From: Granulosicoccaceae bacterium
GTDB lineage: Bacteria; Pseudomonadota; Gammaproteobacteria; Granulosicoccales; Granulosicoccaceae
DNA length: 10,389 nt
Direction: 5' to 3'
Assembly (NCBI GenBank): GCA_023301405.1
Contig: JALZUX010000377.1
Span: 1 to 10,389 of the forward strand
Below, in pieces: positions 1 to 7,514 of this stretch. The position numbers were made by a program, and so were the translations under genes. The notes beneath the pieces are model-generated. The model was not told the origin of the DNA and searched no databases. It saw nothing but the letters and a program-made list of their open reading frames with translations. The first letter of the stretch is position 1. Each line of letters begins with the position of its first letter.

Positions 1-548
1 AAGATGGCGTCTTCATCAAACGCTTCGATTTCGCCGCGGAGAGCCAAACCTACTTTAGTACCGTACTCAAGACCGGCACCACCCATCAGGTGGGTATCGT
101 TGTCGCGTGTGAATTCAAGGTCACTTGAGTTATCCATCGTGCCGACGCCGATTTTCAAGAACGCACCCAAACCACGGCGAGCCAGCAAACGATCATAGCC
201 GCCTGCGTTGTAGAAATGATAAAGCACACTTAGATCCGCAACTTCGTAACCCAAATCGCCCACAGTAACACCAGCACCAGTACCGATTTCTGCTTCGCCT
301 AAGTCGGCATAACCAAGCTCCACACCCAAATGCGGGTGGAAATCCCAACCGACAAAAACTTTACCGCCTGTACTCTCGTCATCCGTAACTCGGAGATCCA
401 CACCGTTTTCAACTTCTGGTTGAAGCTGTGAAATACCACCAGCGGCTCCTGCATAGAGCCTCTTATGGAATGATTGATCCTCTGCACTTGCTGGAACGCA
501 CAACACTGTACTAATGAGCGTGGCGACGAGGGATATTTTAAATTTCAT
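1..548 (-). CDS. OmpA-type outer-membrane beta-barrel protein, 3' end cut off
   Basis: The minus strand reads open from an ATG at 546-548 to the window edge, giving 182 residues without a stop. Residues 1-22 form a clear Sec signal peptide: MKFK, a hydrophobic stretch, then a cleavage motif ending ASA before EDQ. The mature part shows alternating beta strands typical of the OmpA transmembrane domain, such as LYAGAAGGI (31-39), VFVGWDFHPHLGVELGYADLG (in 64-84), and GGAGLEYGTKVGLALRGEIE (in 156-175). The family forms an eight-stranded barrel in the outer membrane. Whether a C-terminal peptidoglycan-binding OmpA domain follows cannot be seen. The ribosome-binding site is weak (GGGAAT about 10 bases upstream). 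Its exact role is unknown; assignment to the OmpA-like barrel superfamily is fairly secure, but orthology to OmpA itself is not claimed. Confidence 0.85.
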   Translation of the reverse strand, partial: MKFKISLVATLISTVLCVPASAEDQSFHKRLYAGAAGGISQLQPEVENGVDLRVTDDESTGGKVFVGWDFHPHLGVELGYADLGEAEIGTGAGVTVGDLGYEVADLSVLYHFYNAGGYDRLLARRGLGAFLKIGVGTMDNSSDLEFTRDNDTHLMGGAGLEYGTKVGLALRGEIEAFDEDAI

Positions 549-571
549 TGTTAGGAATTCCCAATTATTCT

Positions 572-600
572 ATTATGTTTACTGTTCGCCCATTAGTCAC
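572..600 (-). promoter_or_regulatory. Candidate promoter of the barrel gene
   Basis: Read on the minus strand, a -35-like GTGACT (595-600) and a -10-like CATAAT (572-577) are separated by exactly 17 bases. They match the sigma70 consensus at 4 and 5 of 6 positions. The predicted start of transcription would leave a leader of only about 15-20 bases. The -35 element overlaps a 13-base interrupted palindrome (596-608), which could be an operator. This was found by eye and other hexamer pairs farther upstream cannot be excluded. Confidence 0.3.
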
Positions 601-760
601 TCAGTGACGTATTGGGAAGCTGTTAGCCGCTTCTTTTTTACTGAAAGACGACAAGTACTCGCAGTACACTTAGGTTTATAGTTCAGCATTGGGAAAATAT
701 AAGAAAATTTTTGCACGCAATGTGTGTTCGATCCCCGGAGACAGGTATCAGCACAGCTGC

Positions 761-799
761 AAAAACGCGATAATCACCAGTAAATATCGGTTATCCGCG
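761..799 (-). terminator. Candidate rho-independent terminator after guaA
   Basis: On the minus strand the sequence reads CGCG, a bulged G, ATAA, a loop of about 17 bases with CC/GG that can pair inside it, TTAT, CGCG, then TTTTTGC. The stem is 8 bp with one bulge and is followed directly by five T. It lies about 115 bases past the guaA stop codon. The long interrupted loop makes it weaker than the terminators after dksA and acs, so confidence is moderate. Confidence 0.4.
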
Positions 800-914
800 G
801 TCAGCACGACATAAAAAACAAAAAAAAAGCAATTTACATTAAAATTAATTCACAATTGGTCACGTCGAGCATAACTGCTTTTAATAGGGGCGGGTTCAAA
901 TACTCCCGTTATTT

Positions 915-2489
915 CTACTCCCACTCGATTGTTGCCGGCGGCTTACCGGAAATATCATAAACCACCCTCGACACGTCCTCTATCTCGTTAATAATGCGTC
1001 GGGAAACCAGATCAAGGAAGTCGTAAGGCAGGTGTGCCCAGTTGGCCGTCATAAAATCAGTTGTTTCGACAGCTCGTAGACTGATCACATGCGCGTATCG
1101 TCGTCCATCGCCGGTGACTCCGACTGATTTAATTGGCAAGAACACGGCAAACGCCTGAGAGACCTGATGATACAACTCATGCTGCCGAAGCTCTTCGATA
1201 AAAATATCATCCGCCGCTCTTAACGTATCTGCAAATGACTTTGTCACCTCGCCCAGAATGCGAACTCCCAAGCCAGGGCCCGGAAACGGATGGCGATCAA
1301 CCATTGGTCCCGGAAGCCCCAGTTCGCGGCCAACATTGCGAACTTCATCTTTAAACAAATCTCGTAACGGCTCTACCAGCTCAAGCTCCATGTCAGCAGG
1401 TAAACCACCCACGTTATGATGTGACTTGATAACATGTGCCTTGCCGGTTGCACTACCAGCGGATTCTATTACATCAGGGTATATTGTCCCCTGCGCAAGC
1501 CAACGCACTCCTTCGAGTTTTCTGGCCTCTCGCTCGAAAATTTTGATGAACAACCCGCCAATTACTTTTCTTTTCTGTTCCGGGTCTGCAACCCCTGCCA
1601 GCGCCTGCAGAAACTCTTTCTCTGCGTTAACTCTTATAACTCTAACGCCAAGCGATTCTGCGAAAGTCGCCATCACCTGATCACCCTCGTTCAGTCGAAG
1701 CAGCCCGTTGTCAACAAACACACAGGTGAGCTGCTGACCAATAGCACGATGCAGAATCGCCGCCACGACTGAAGAATCTACTCCACCAGACAATCCCAAC
1801 AACACATTGTCATCACCCACCTGGCTACGAACAGAAGTAATGCAGTTTTCTGCAATACTGGCAGGTTGCCAGTCTGAGTTACATTGGCAAATGTCCTGAA
1901 CAAAACGATTGATGATTTTGGCACCTTGCGCGGTGTGAGTGACTTCGACATGAAACTGCAGCGCATAGTATTGTCGCGCCTCATCTGCAAAGCCTGCTAT
2001 CGGTGCGTTCTCTGAACTGGCAATCAGCTTAAAGCCGTCAGGCAGTGTTTCAACCCGATCACCATGGCTCATCCACACATCAAGCAATCCATGGCCTTCA
2101 TCATTAACATGATCCTGGATACCTTCTAATAACGTTGAATGACCACGCGCCCTGACAGTCGCATAACCAAACTCACTATGATCAGCACTGGCCACCTTGG
2201 CACCAAAATGAGCTGCCATTGCCTGCATACCGAAGCAAACACCGAGCACGGGCACTTTAAGTTGAAAAACAATATCAGCAATTGTGTGGGTTGACGCAGC
2301 AGTAACGGATTCAGGTCCACCGGATAAAATTATTCCGCGCGGTGCAAAGTCGGCAATGTATTTAGGATCAACATCGCAGGCGTATATTTCACAGTAAACG
2401 CCAGCCTCGCGAACACGCCTTGCGATCAGTTGCGTAAACTGCGAACCGAAATCAAGTATCAAAATCTTGTGGTCATGAATGTCGGACAT
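915..2489 (-). CDS. guaA: GMP synthase (glutamine-hydrolysing)
   Basis: This enzyme converts XMP, ATP and glutamine to GMP, the last step of guanine nucleotide synthesis in the cytoplasm. The 524 residues match the family's usual length (E. coli 525). The N-terminal class I glutamine amidotransferase domain (about 7-200) shows nucleophile C85 in GVCFGMQ and the His/Glu pair H180 and E182. The ATP pyrophosphatase domain carries the P-loop SGGVDSS (234-240). The C-terminal XMP-binding/dimerisation domain includes [16 protein letters not shown] and ends in the conserved KPPATIEWE. The ATG start has AGG 9 bases upstream and no better in-frame start. It follows guaB on the same strand after 170 bases, so an operon is likely. 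One oddity is HVEVTHT where HPEVTHT is usual. Identity is certain. Confidence 0.98.
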   Translation of the reverse strand: MSDIHDHKILILDFGSQFTQLIARRVREAGVYCEIYACDVDPKYIADFAPRGIILSGGPESVTAASTHTIADIVFQLKVPVLGVCFGMQAMAAHFGAKVASADHSEFGYATVRARGHSTLLEGIQDHVNDEGHGLLDVWMSHGDRVETLPDGFKLIASSENAPIAGFADEARQYYALQFHVEVTHTAQGAKIINRFVQDICQCNSDWQPASIAENCITSVRSQVGDDNVLLGLSGGVDSSVVAAILHRAIGQQLTCVFVDNGLLRLNEGDQVMATFAESLGVRVIRVNAEKEFLQALAGVADPEQKRKVIGGLFIKIFEREARKLEGVRWLAQGTIYPDVIESAGSATGKAHVIKSHHNVGGLPADMELELVEPLRDLFKDEVRNVGRELGLPGPMVDRHPFPGPGLGVRILGEVTKSFADTLRAADDIFIEELRQHELYHQVSQAFAVFLPIKSVGVTGDGRRYAHVISLRAVETTDFMTANWAHLPYDFLDLVSRRIINEIEDVSRVVYDISGKPPATIEWE

Positions 2490-2659
2490 AGCAGGCCTGA
2501 TAGGTAGAGAGTTAAGTAGCAGTGGCTCACTGCGTTGCGGTGCTGTGGATCAACGCCACATAAACAAATACCACAACGCACATCACCCGAAGTCGGTGAC
2601 AACAGTGTTACTCTAATTTAAGGATTTGGAAAAAAACTAGCTGCACCAAAAGGTCACAG
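2490..2659 (-). promoter_or_regulatory. guaB-guaA spacer with three small hairpins
   Basis: This 170-base spacer contains no gene. It has three short inverted repeats: a perfect GCAGTG/CACTGC with 3-base loop (2519-2533), TGTGG/CCACA with 7-base loop (2544-2560), and TCACC/GGTGA with 7-base loop (2583-2599). A T7 run on the minus strand lies at about 2632-2638, near the guaB stop, but no convincing stem precedes it. The hairpins could tune mRNA stability or the relative output of guaB and guaA. No known riboswitch fold was recognised. A regulatory role is inference only. Confidence 0.35.
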
Positions 2660-4190
<1,531 letters not shown>

Positions 4191-4259
4191 TTGATCAGCT
4201 AAACTAAATCGCAGTAATTGGGCGATGCTTTAGCTCTTTTTCAACAACTCGGGCTGTTT

Positions 4260-5636
4260 ATGCAAAAAATTCCACTTTCCCCGGATCAAGTCTTTACTGT
4301 CAGTGAACTAAATAGCGAGGTCAAATGGCTACTTGACACGCAGTTTGGCTCAATTTGGGTGGAAGGCGAGCTATCAAACACCATGAAAGCGCGCACCGGG
4401 CATATGTATTTTACGCTCAAGGACAGCCGCTCTCAGCTGCGCTGCGCCATGTTTCGTAACGACAACCGACGCCTTGACTTCACACCCGCTGATGGCCAGA
4501 AAGTACTTATGAGAGGCCGGCTGGGCATTTACGAGGCCAGAGGCGACTACCAAATGGTTGTCGATAGAATGCTTGAAACCGGCGCCGGTGCACTGCAACA
4601 ACAATTTGAAGAAACAAAAAAGCGCCTACACGGCGAAGGCCTCTTTGACGAGAAATACAAAAAATCCATCCCTGAGTTCCCCACCACCATCGGACTAATC
4701 ACCTCACCGACAGGTGCCGCAGTTCAGGACGCACTAAACGTTCTCAAACGTCGCTTTCCTTGCGCGCAAGTTATTGTGTACCCGGCAACAGTCCAGGGAA
4801 AAACTGCCGCCCCGGCTATCGTCAAGATGATCCAATTAGCCAACCAGCGCGCCGAGTGTGACGTATTGCTGATGATCCGAGGCGGAGGTTCTCTGGAAGA
4901 CCTTTGGGCATTCAATGAAGAAATCGTCGCTAGAGCGGTGTTCGCCTCGCAGCTACCTTTGGTGTGTGGCGTAGGGCACGAGATCGACTACACCATCGCC
5001 GATCTCACCGCAGATTTGCGAGCGCCCACACCATCAGCCGCCGCTGAGTTGTGTACTCCCGATCAAACCGAGCTGCAAACCCACCTCTTAAACTTGGAAC
5101 GGCGACTCAGCCGCCGCGCCATGCAAAGCCAGAGAGACCAGCAATCCAAACTGGCGCAGCTGCAAAGGCGCCTTGCCAATCATCACCCAAGCAACCGTCT
5201 GCGCCAAAGATCCCAGCGATGCGATGAATTGGACATTCGCTTATCAAGACTTATGCAAAACCGACTACTCCGAGCTGGCAGTGCACACTCTCAGCTGCAT
5301 AAAAGACTTGAAAACCTCAGCCCTAGCCACCAACTTTTCCAGCGGCGTGAAAGCGTGCAAAAACTTGAAAACCGGCTTATTACCTCTACGGCCACATCCG
5401 TCAGCAACGCTAGACTGTTATTATCGGGGGCTCAAAGGGCCTTACAGGCTATCAGCCCATTGAATACTCTGAATCGTGGCTACGCGATTGTACAAACCAG
5501 CAGCGGAAGTGTCGTGACAAACAACAGTCAAGTGGAGCCAGGTGACAACATTTCTGTCAGGGTCGCAGCAGGTCAAATTGGTGCGAAAGTAACCAGCCTA
5601 AAGCCCCCTCAGACAACAAAAACCGAGTCCTCATAA
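4260..5636 (+). CDS. xseA: Exodeoxyribonuclease VII large subunit
   Basis: XseA is the catalytic subunit of exonuclease VII, which degrades single-stranded DNA from both ends with several copies of the small subunit XseB. From the ATG at 4260 it has 458 residues, close to the E. coli length. The N-terminal OB-fold domain (about 10-105) includes WVEGELSN, GHMYFTLKD and LRCAMFRNDNRR. The central catalytic domain shows RGGGSLEDLW from residue 207 and VGHEIDYTIADLTADLRAPTPSAAAE (238-263). The C-terminal half is a long, Gln/Arg/Leu-rich coiled-coil region with a small ending domain (NRGYAIVQ). A TTG at 4218 would add 14 residues with no family match, so the ATG was preferred; neither has a strong ribosome-binding site. 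It is divergent from guaB. xseB is not in the window. Confidence 0.96.
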   Translation: MQKIPLSPDQVFTVSELNSEVKWLLDTQFGSIWVEGELSNTMKARTGHMYFTLKDSRSQLRCAMFRNDNRRLDFTPADGQKVLMRGRLGIYEARGDYQMVVDRMLETGAGALQQQFEETKKRLHGEGLFDEKYKKSIPEFPTTIGLITSPTGAAVQDALNVLKRRFPCAQVIVYPATVQGKTAAPAIVKMIQLANQRAECDVLLMIRGGGSLEDLWAFNEEIVARAVFASQLPLVCGVGHEIDYTIADLTADLRAPTPSAAAELCTPDQTELQTHLLNLERRLSRRAMQSQRDQQSKLAQLQRRLANHHPSNRLRQRSQRCDELDIRLSRLMQNRLLRAGSAHSQLHKRLENLSPSHQLFQRRESVQKLENRLITSTATSVSNARLLLSGAQRALQAISPLNTLNRGYAIVQTSSGSVVTNNSQVEPGDNISVRVAAGQIGAKVTSLKPPQTTKTESS

Positions 5637-5680
5637 TGCTTTAACGCTGAATTACGCGTCACAAAACTCACTGACATTAT

Positions 5681-5710
5681 TTGCCAAGCACACACTAAAT
5701 CTGGTATAAC
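5681..5710 (+). promoter_or_regulatory. dksA promoter
   Basis: A -35 box TTGCCA (5681-5686, 5 of 6) and a -10 box TATAAC (5705-5710, 5 of 6) are 18 bases apart, with a TGG just before the -10 box that fits an extended -10. The following discriminator (CGTGCGG) is GC-rich, as at ppGpp-sensitive promoters. E. coli dksA is known to be autoregulated, so the same may apply here. The start of transcription would fall near 5717, which argues against the in-frame GTG at 5712 as the dksA start codon. Confidence 0.7.
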
Positions 5711-5747
5711 CGTGCGGCTTCGAATTTGGACAAAGGTGAGTAAAATT

Positions 5748-6467
5748 ATGGTCGCCAAAAAGAAAACTGCTGCGAAGGCCAAAACGGTTGCAAAAGCAGC
5801 GAAGTCCACCAGTGATACTGTGGTAACCCAAAGACAGGCTCCGCAAGCCAGTCTGAATGCTACTGCCCCCAAGAAAAAAAAGGTTACCAAGAAAGTGACA
5901 GCTGAAAAAACTACCGACGCAACCGCCACCGCGGTCGAGAAAACAGACGAGAAAAAGGCTGTAGTCAAGAAAACAGCTGCCAGCAAAACAGCAACCAAGA
6001 AGGCTGCAAAACCAAAAGCAAGCGCTATTGCCGGAGCAGTCCCAAAAACGGGCAGTGGCCAATTCAAAACCTTCGTACCCTACAAGGTATCGAAAGGCGA
6101 CGAATACATGGATCCGCAGCAAGTAGAACACTTCCGAGCCATCTTGCTTGACTGGAAAGTCTCCCTAATGCAGGAGGTTGACCGCACCGTGGGCCACATG
6201 AAAAGTGATGCTACAAACTTTCCCGATCCCAATGACCGCGCCACCCAAGAAGAAGAATTCAGCCTGGAGCTTCGCACCCGGGACCGTGAACGTAAGCTGA
6301 TCAAGAAAATCGACGAATCCATCACCAAGCTGGACGACGATGACTACGGCTATTGCGATGGATGTGGCGTCGAGATTGGTATTCGCCGACTAGAGGCACG
6401 ACCCACTGCCAACATGTGCATTGAATGCAAAACACTAGAAGAAATCAGAGAAAAGCAAATCGCCTGA
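5748..6467 (+). CDS. dksA: RNA polymerase-binding transcription factor DksA with long basic N-terminal tail
   Basis: DksA binds the secondary channel of RNA polymerase and, with ppGpp, inhibits rRNA-type promoters and activates amino-acid promoters. The conserved core covers about residues 105-239: the coiled coil with tip NFPDPNDRATQEEE (D163 and A165 match the E. coli tip residues D74 and A76), and a zinc finger with C203, C206, C224 and C227. It ends EIREKQIA, like E. coli. The protein has 239 residues against about 150 in E. coli. The excess is an N-terminal tail (1-90) with 24 Lys and 21 Ala, similar in composition to histone H1 tails. The ATG at 5748 has a good ribosome-binding site, AAAGGTGAG (5732-5740), 7 bases upstream. 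A terminator and then gluQ follow. Identity is certain; the tail's role is unknown. Confidence 0.97.
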   Translation: MVAKKKTAAKAKTVAKAAKSTSDTVVTQRQAPQASLNATAPKKKKVTKKVTAEKTTDATATAVEKTDEKKAVVKKTAASKTATKKAAKPKASAIAGAVPKTGSGQFKTFVPYKVSKGDEYMDPQQVEHFRAILLDWKVSLMQEVDRTVGHMKSDATNFPDPNDRATQEEEFSLELRTRDRERKLIKKIDESITKLDDDDYGYCDGCGVEIGIRRLEARPTANMCIECKTLEEIREKQIA

Positions 6468-6475
6468 TGAAACCC

Positions 6476-6499
6476 AAGAGCGCCCTTCAGGGCGTTCTT
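6476..6499 (+). terminator. Rho-independent terminator after dksA
   Basis: A 10-bp stem, AAGAGCGCCC paired with GGGCGTTCTT and containing one G-T wobble, closes a TTCA loop and runs into TTCTTAAGTTT. It starts 8 bases after the dksA stop. The T-run is short, so some read-through into gluQ is plausible. To my knowledge, a terminator between dksA and gluQ has also been described in Shigella, where it limits gluQ expression. Confidence 0.75.
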
Positions 6500-6537
6500 A
6501 AGTTTCCAAGCCCGACTGGTTCAACCATGGTTTGCAC

Positions 6538-7404
6538 GTGACCCGGTATATCGGCCGTTTCGCCCCTTCGCCTTCGGGCTCGCTACACGCGGGTTCTCTG
6601 GTATCCGCGCTGGGCAGCTGGGCTGATGCACGACACCATAACGGTCTATGGCTACTGCGCATTGAAGACATTGACCCACCGCGCGAGGTAGCCGGTGCCA
6701 GCCAGGAGATCATCCGCAGCCTTGAAGCCCATGGATTGCACTGGGACGGCGACATCACCTTCCAGAGCACCCGCTCTGCTCACTACGAACAAGCCCTGCA
6801 AGCGCTTCAAGACAAACAGGCACTTTACGCCTGCCAGTGCACGCGCAAACACTTGCGCTCATTGTCAACGCCTGACTCAATGGCCTATCCAGGTTTTTGC
6901 CGCCACCTGAACCTACAGGAAAAAAATAACGCCCTGCGCGCAGCCGTAACTAATACAAATGTGCAATTCACTGATCACTGCGCAGGCCCCCAGCAAGAGA
7001 ATGTGGCCAACACTACCGGTGACTTCATCGTACGCAGGCGCGGACCGTATTACGCCTATCAACTGGCCGTCGTCGTAGATGACGCCAGACAAGGGGTTAC
7101 GCACGTTGTACGTGGCGCTGACCTGCTTGATAACACAGCCCGGCAAATCACACTTCAGCAATTACTTGATTATCCACCCACAGAATATTTACACTTGCCG
7201 GTACTGAACAACAGTAACGGTCGCAAGTTAAGCAAACAGACTGGCGCCCAACCACTTGATACCAACCAGGCGCTTGAGAACCTGACCATCGCTTGGCGTT
7301 TTCTTGGCCAACAACCCATTACCGTTGACCAATCAATCAAAAAATTTTTGGCACAAGCCGCAGCAAAATGGAATCGAGATCGCATCCCAAAGCATCAGAA
7401 CTAG
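6538..7404 (+). CDS. gluQ: Glutamyl-Q tRNA(Asp) synthetase
   Basis: GluQRS activates glutamate and attaches it to the queuosine base at the wobble position of tRNA(Asp). It is a shortened paralogue of glutamyl-tRNA synthetase that lacks the anticodon-binding domain. From GTG 6538 it has 288 residues, the usual size. Visible motifs are RFAPSPSGSLHAGSL with the HIGH-like HAGS, RIEDIDPPRE, a zinc site C99-x-C101...Y117...C121, VVRGADLLDNTARQ, and the KMSKS-like KLSKQ at about 230-234. No in-frame ATG exists after the upstream stop at 6499-6501. GTG 6538 gives the typical N-terminus MTRYIGRFAPSPSG; TTG 6532 is the alternative. No ribosome-binding site is visible. It sits behind the dksA terminator and has no clear promoter of its own, so it probably depends on dksA read-through. 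Identity is certain, the start less so. Confidence 0.95.
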   Translation: MTRYIGRFAPSPSGSLHAGSLVSALGSWADARHHNGLWLLRIEDIDPPREVAGASQEIIRSLEAHGLHWDGDITFQSTRSAHYEQALQALQDKQALYACQCTRKHLRSLSTPDSMAYPGFCRHLNLQEKNNALRAAVTNTNVQFTDHCAGPQQENVANTTGDFIVRRRGPYYAYQLAVVVDDARQGVTHVVRGADLLDNTARQITLQQLLDYPPTEYLHLPVLNNSNGRKLSKQTGAQPLDTNQALENLTIAWRFLGQQPITVDQSIKKFLAQAAAKWNRDRIPKHQN

Positions 7405-7433
7405 CGATTGGGCAACGAATCAGCACTTATTTG

Positions 7434-7462
7434 TTGACCTAACCTTCCACGCACCATATCTT
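7434..7462 (+). promoter_or_regulatory. Candidate acs promoter
   Basis: A -35 box TTGACC (7434-7439, 5 of 6) and a -10 box TATCTT (7457-7462, 4 of 6) are separated by 17 bases, just after the gluQ stop. The predicted start of transcription is near 7469, giving a leader of about 45 bases that includes the palindrome at 7476-7489. No CRP-like site was recognised with confidence. Confidence 0.5.
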
Positions 7463-7475
7463 TCACTGAGAATCA

Positions 7476-7489
7476 CGCCAAATTTGGCG
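7476..7489. promoter_or_regulatory. Perfect 14-bp palindrome in the acs leader, possible operator
   Basis: CGCCAAATTTGGCG is its own reverse complement over all 14 bases. It lies 25 bases before the acs start codon and about 7-20 bases after the predicted transcription start. That is a position where a bound repressor dimer would block transcription. In RNA it could also form a 5-bp hairpin with an AATT loop just upstream of the ribosome-binding site GGAG (7504-7507). I do not recognise it as the site of a named regulator. Confidence 0.45.
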
Positions 7490-7514
7490 GTCAAAAGTAT
7501 TACGGAGTCCCTGA

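Larger units (their letters stand above)
549..914. other. 366-base non-coding region between the barrel gene and guaA
   Basis: No reading frame here has gene-like content. On the minus strand it holds, in transcription order, the guaA 3' flank, a run of T around 811-828 with no solid stem before it, a hairpin plus T-run that may end guaA transcription (761-799), and the leader/promoter region of the barrel gene (about 549-700). Small inverted repeats occur at 596-608 (GTCAC, 3-base loop, GTGAC), 616-633 (GAAGC, 8-base loop, GCTTC) and 655-667 (GTACT, 3-base loop, AGTAC). The stretch 800-870 is AT-rich with A-tracts. Confidence 0.6.

Noticed and set aside
616..639. Plus-strand hairpin GAAGC/GCTTC followed by T6, like a terminator
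   Set aside because: No plus-strand gene lies upstream of it; the stem is only 5 bp with an 8-base loop. It is more likely part of the minus-strand leader or chance.
811..850. Minus-strand T-rich run after an AATTT/AAATT stem as a guaA terminator
   Set aside because: The stem is entirely A-T and 5 bp long, too weak for an intrinsic terminator. The hairpin at 761-799 is a better candidate.
888..912. tRNA T-arm-like sequence (GCGGGTTCAAAT then CTCCCG)
   Set aside because: The loop is too long (10 bases), and no acceptor, D or anticodon arms can be drawn on either strand. Another TTCGATCC at 727-734 also lacks pairing arms.
5609..6131. Two minus-strand ORFs (152 and 159 codons) opposite dksA
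   Set aside because: Their Phe/Val/Leu-rich membrane-like translations arise from reading the Lys/Ala-rich dksA tail in reverse; dksA itself is strongly supported.
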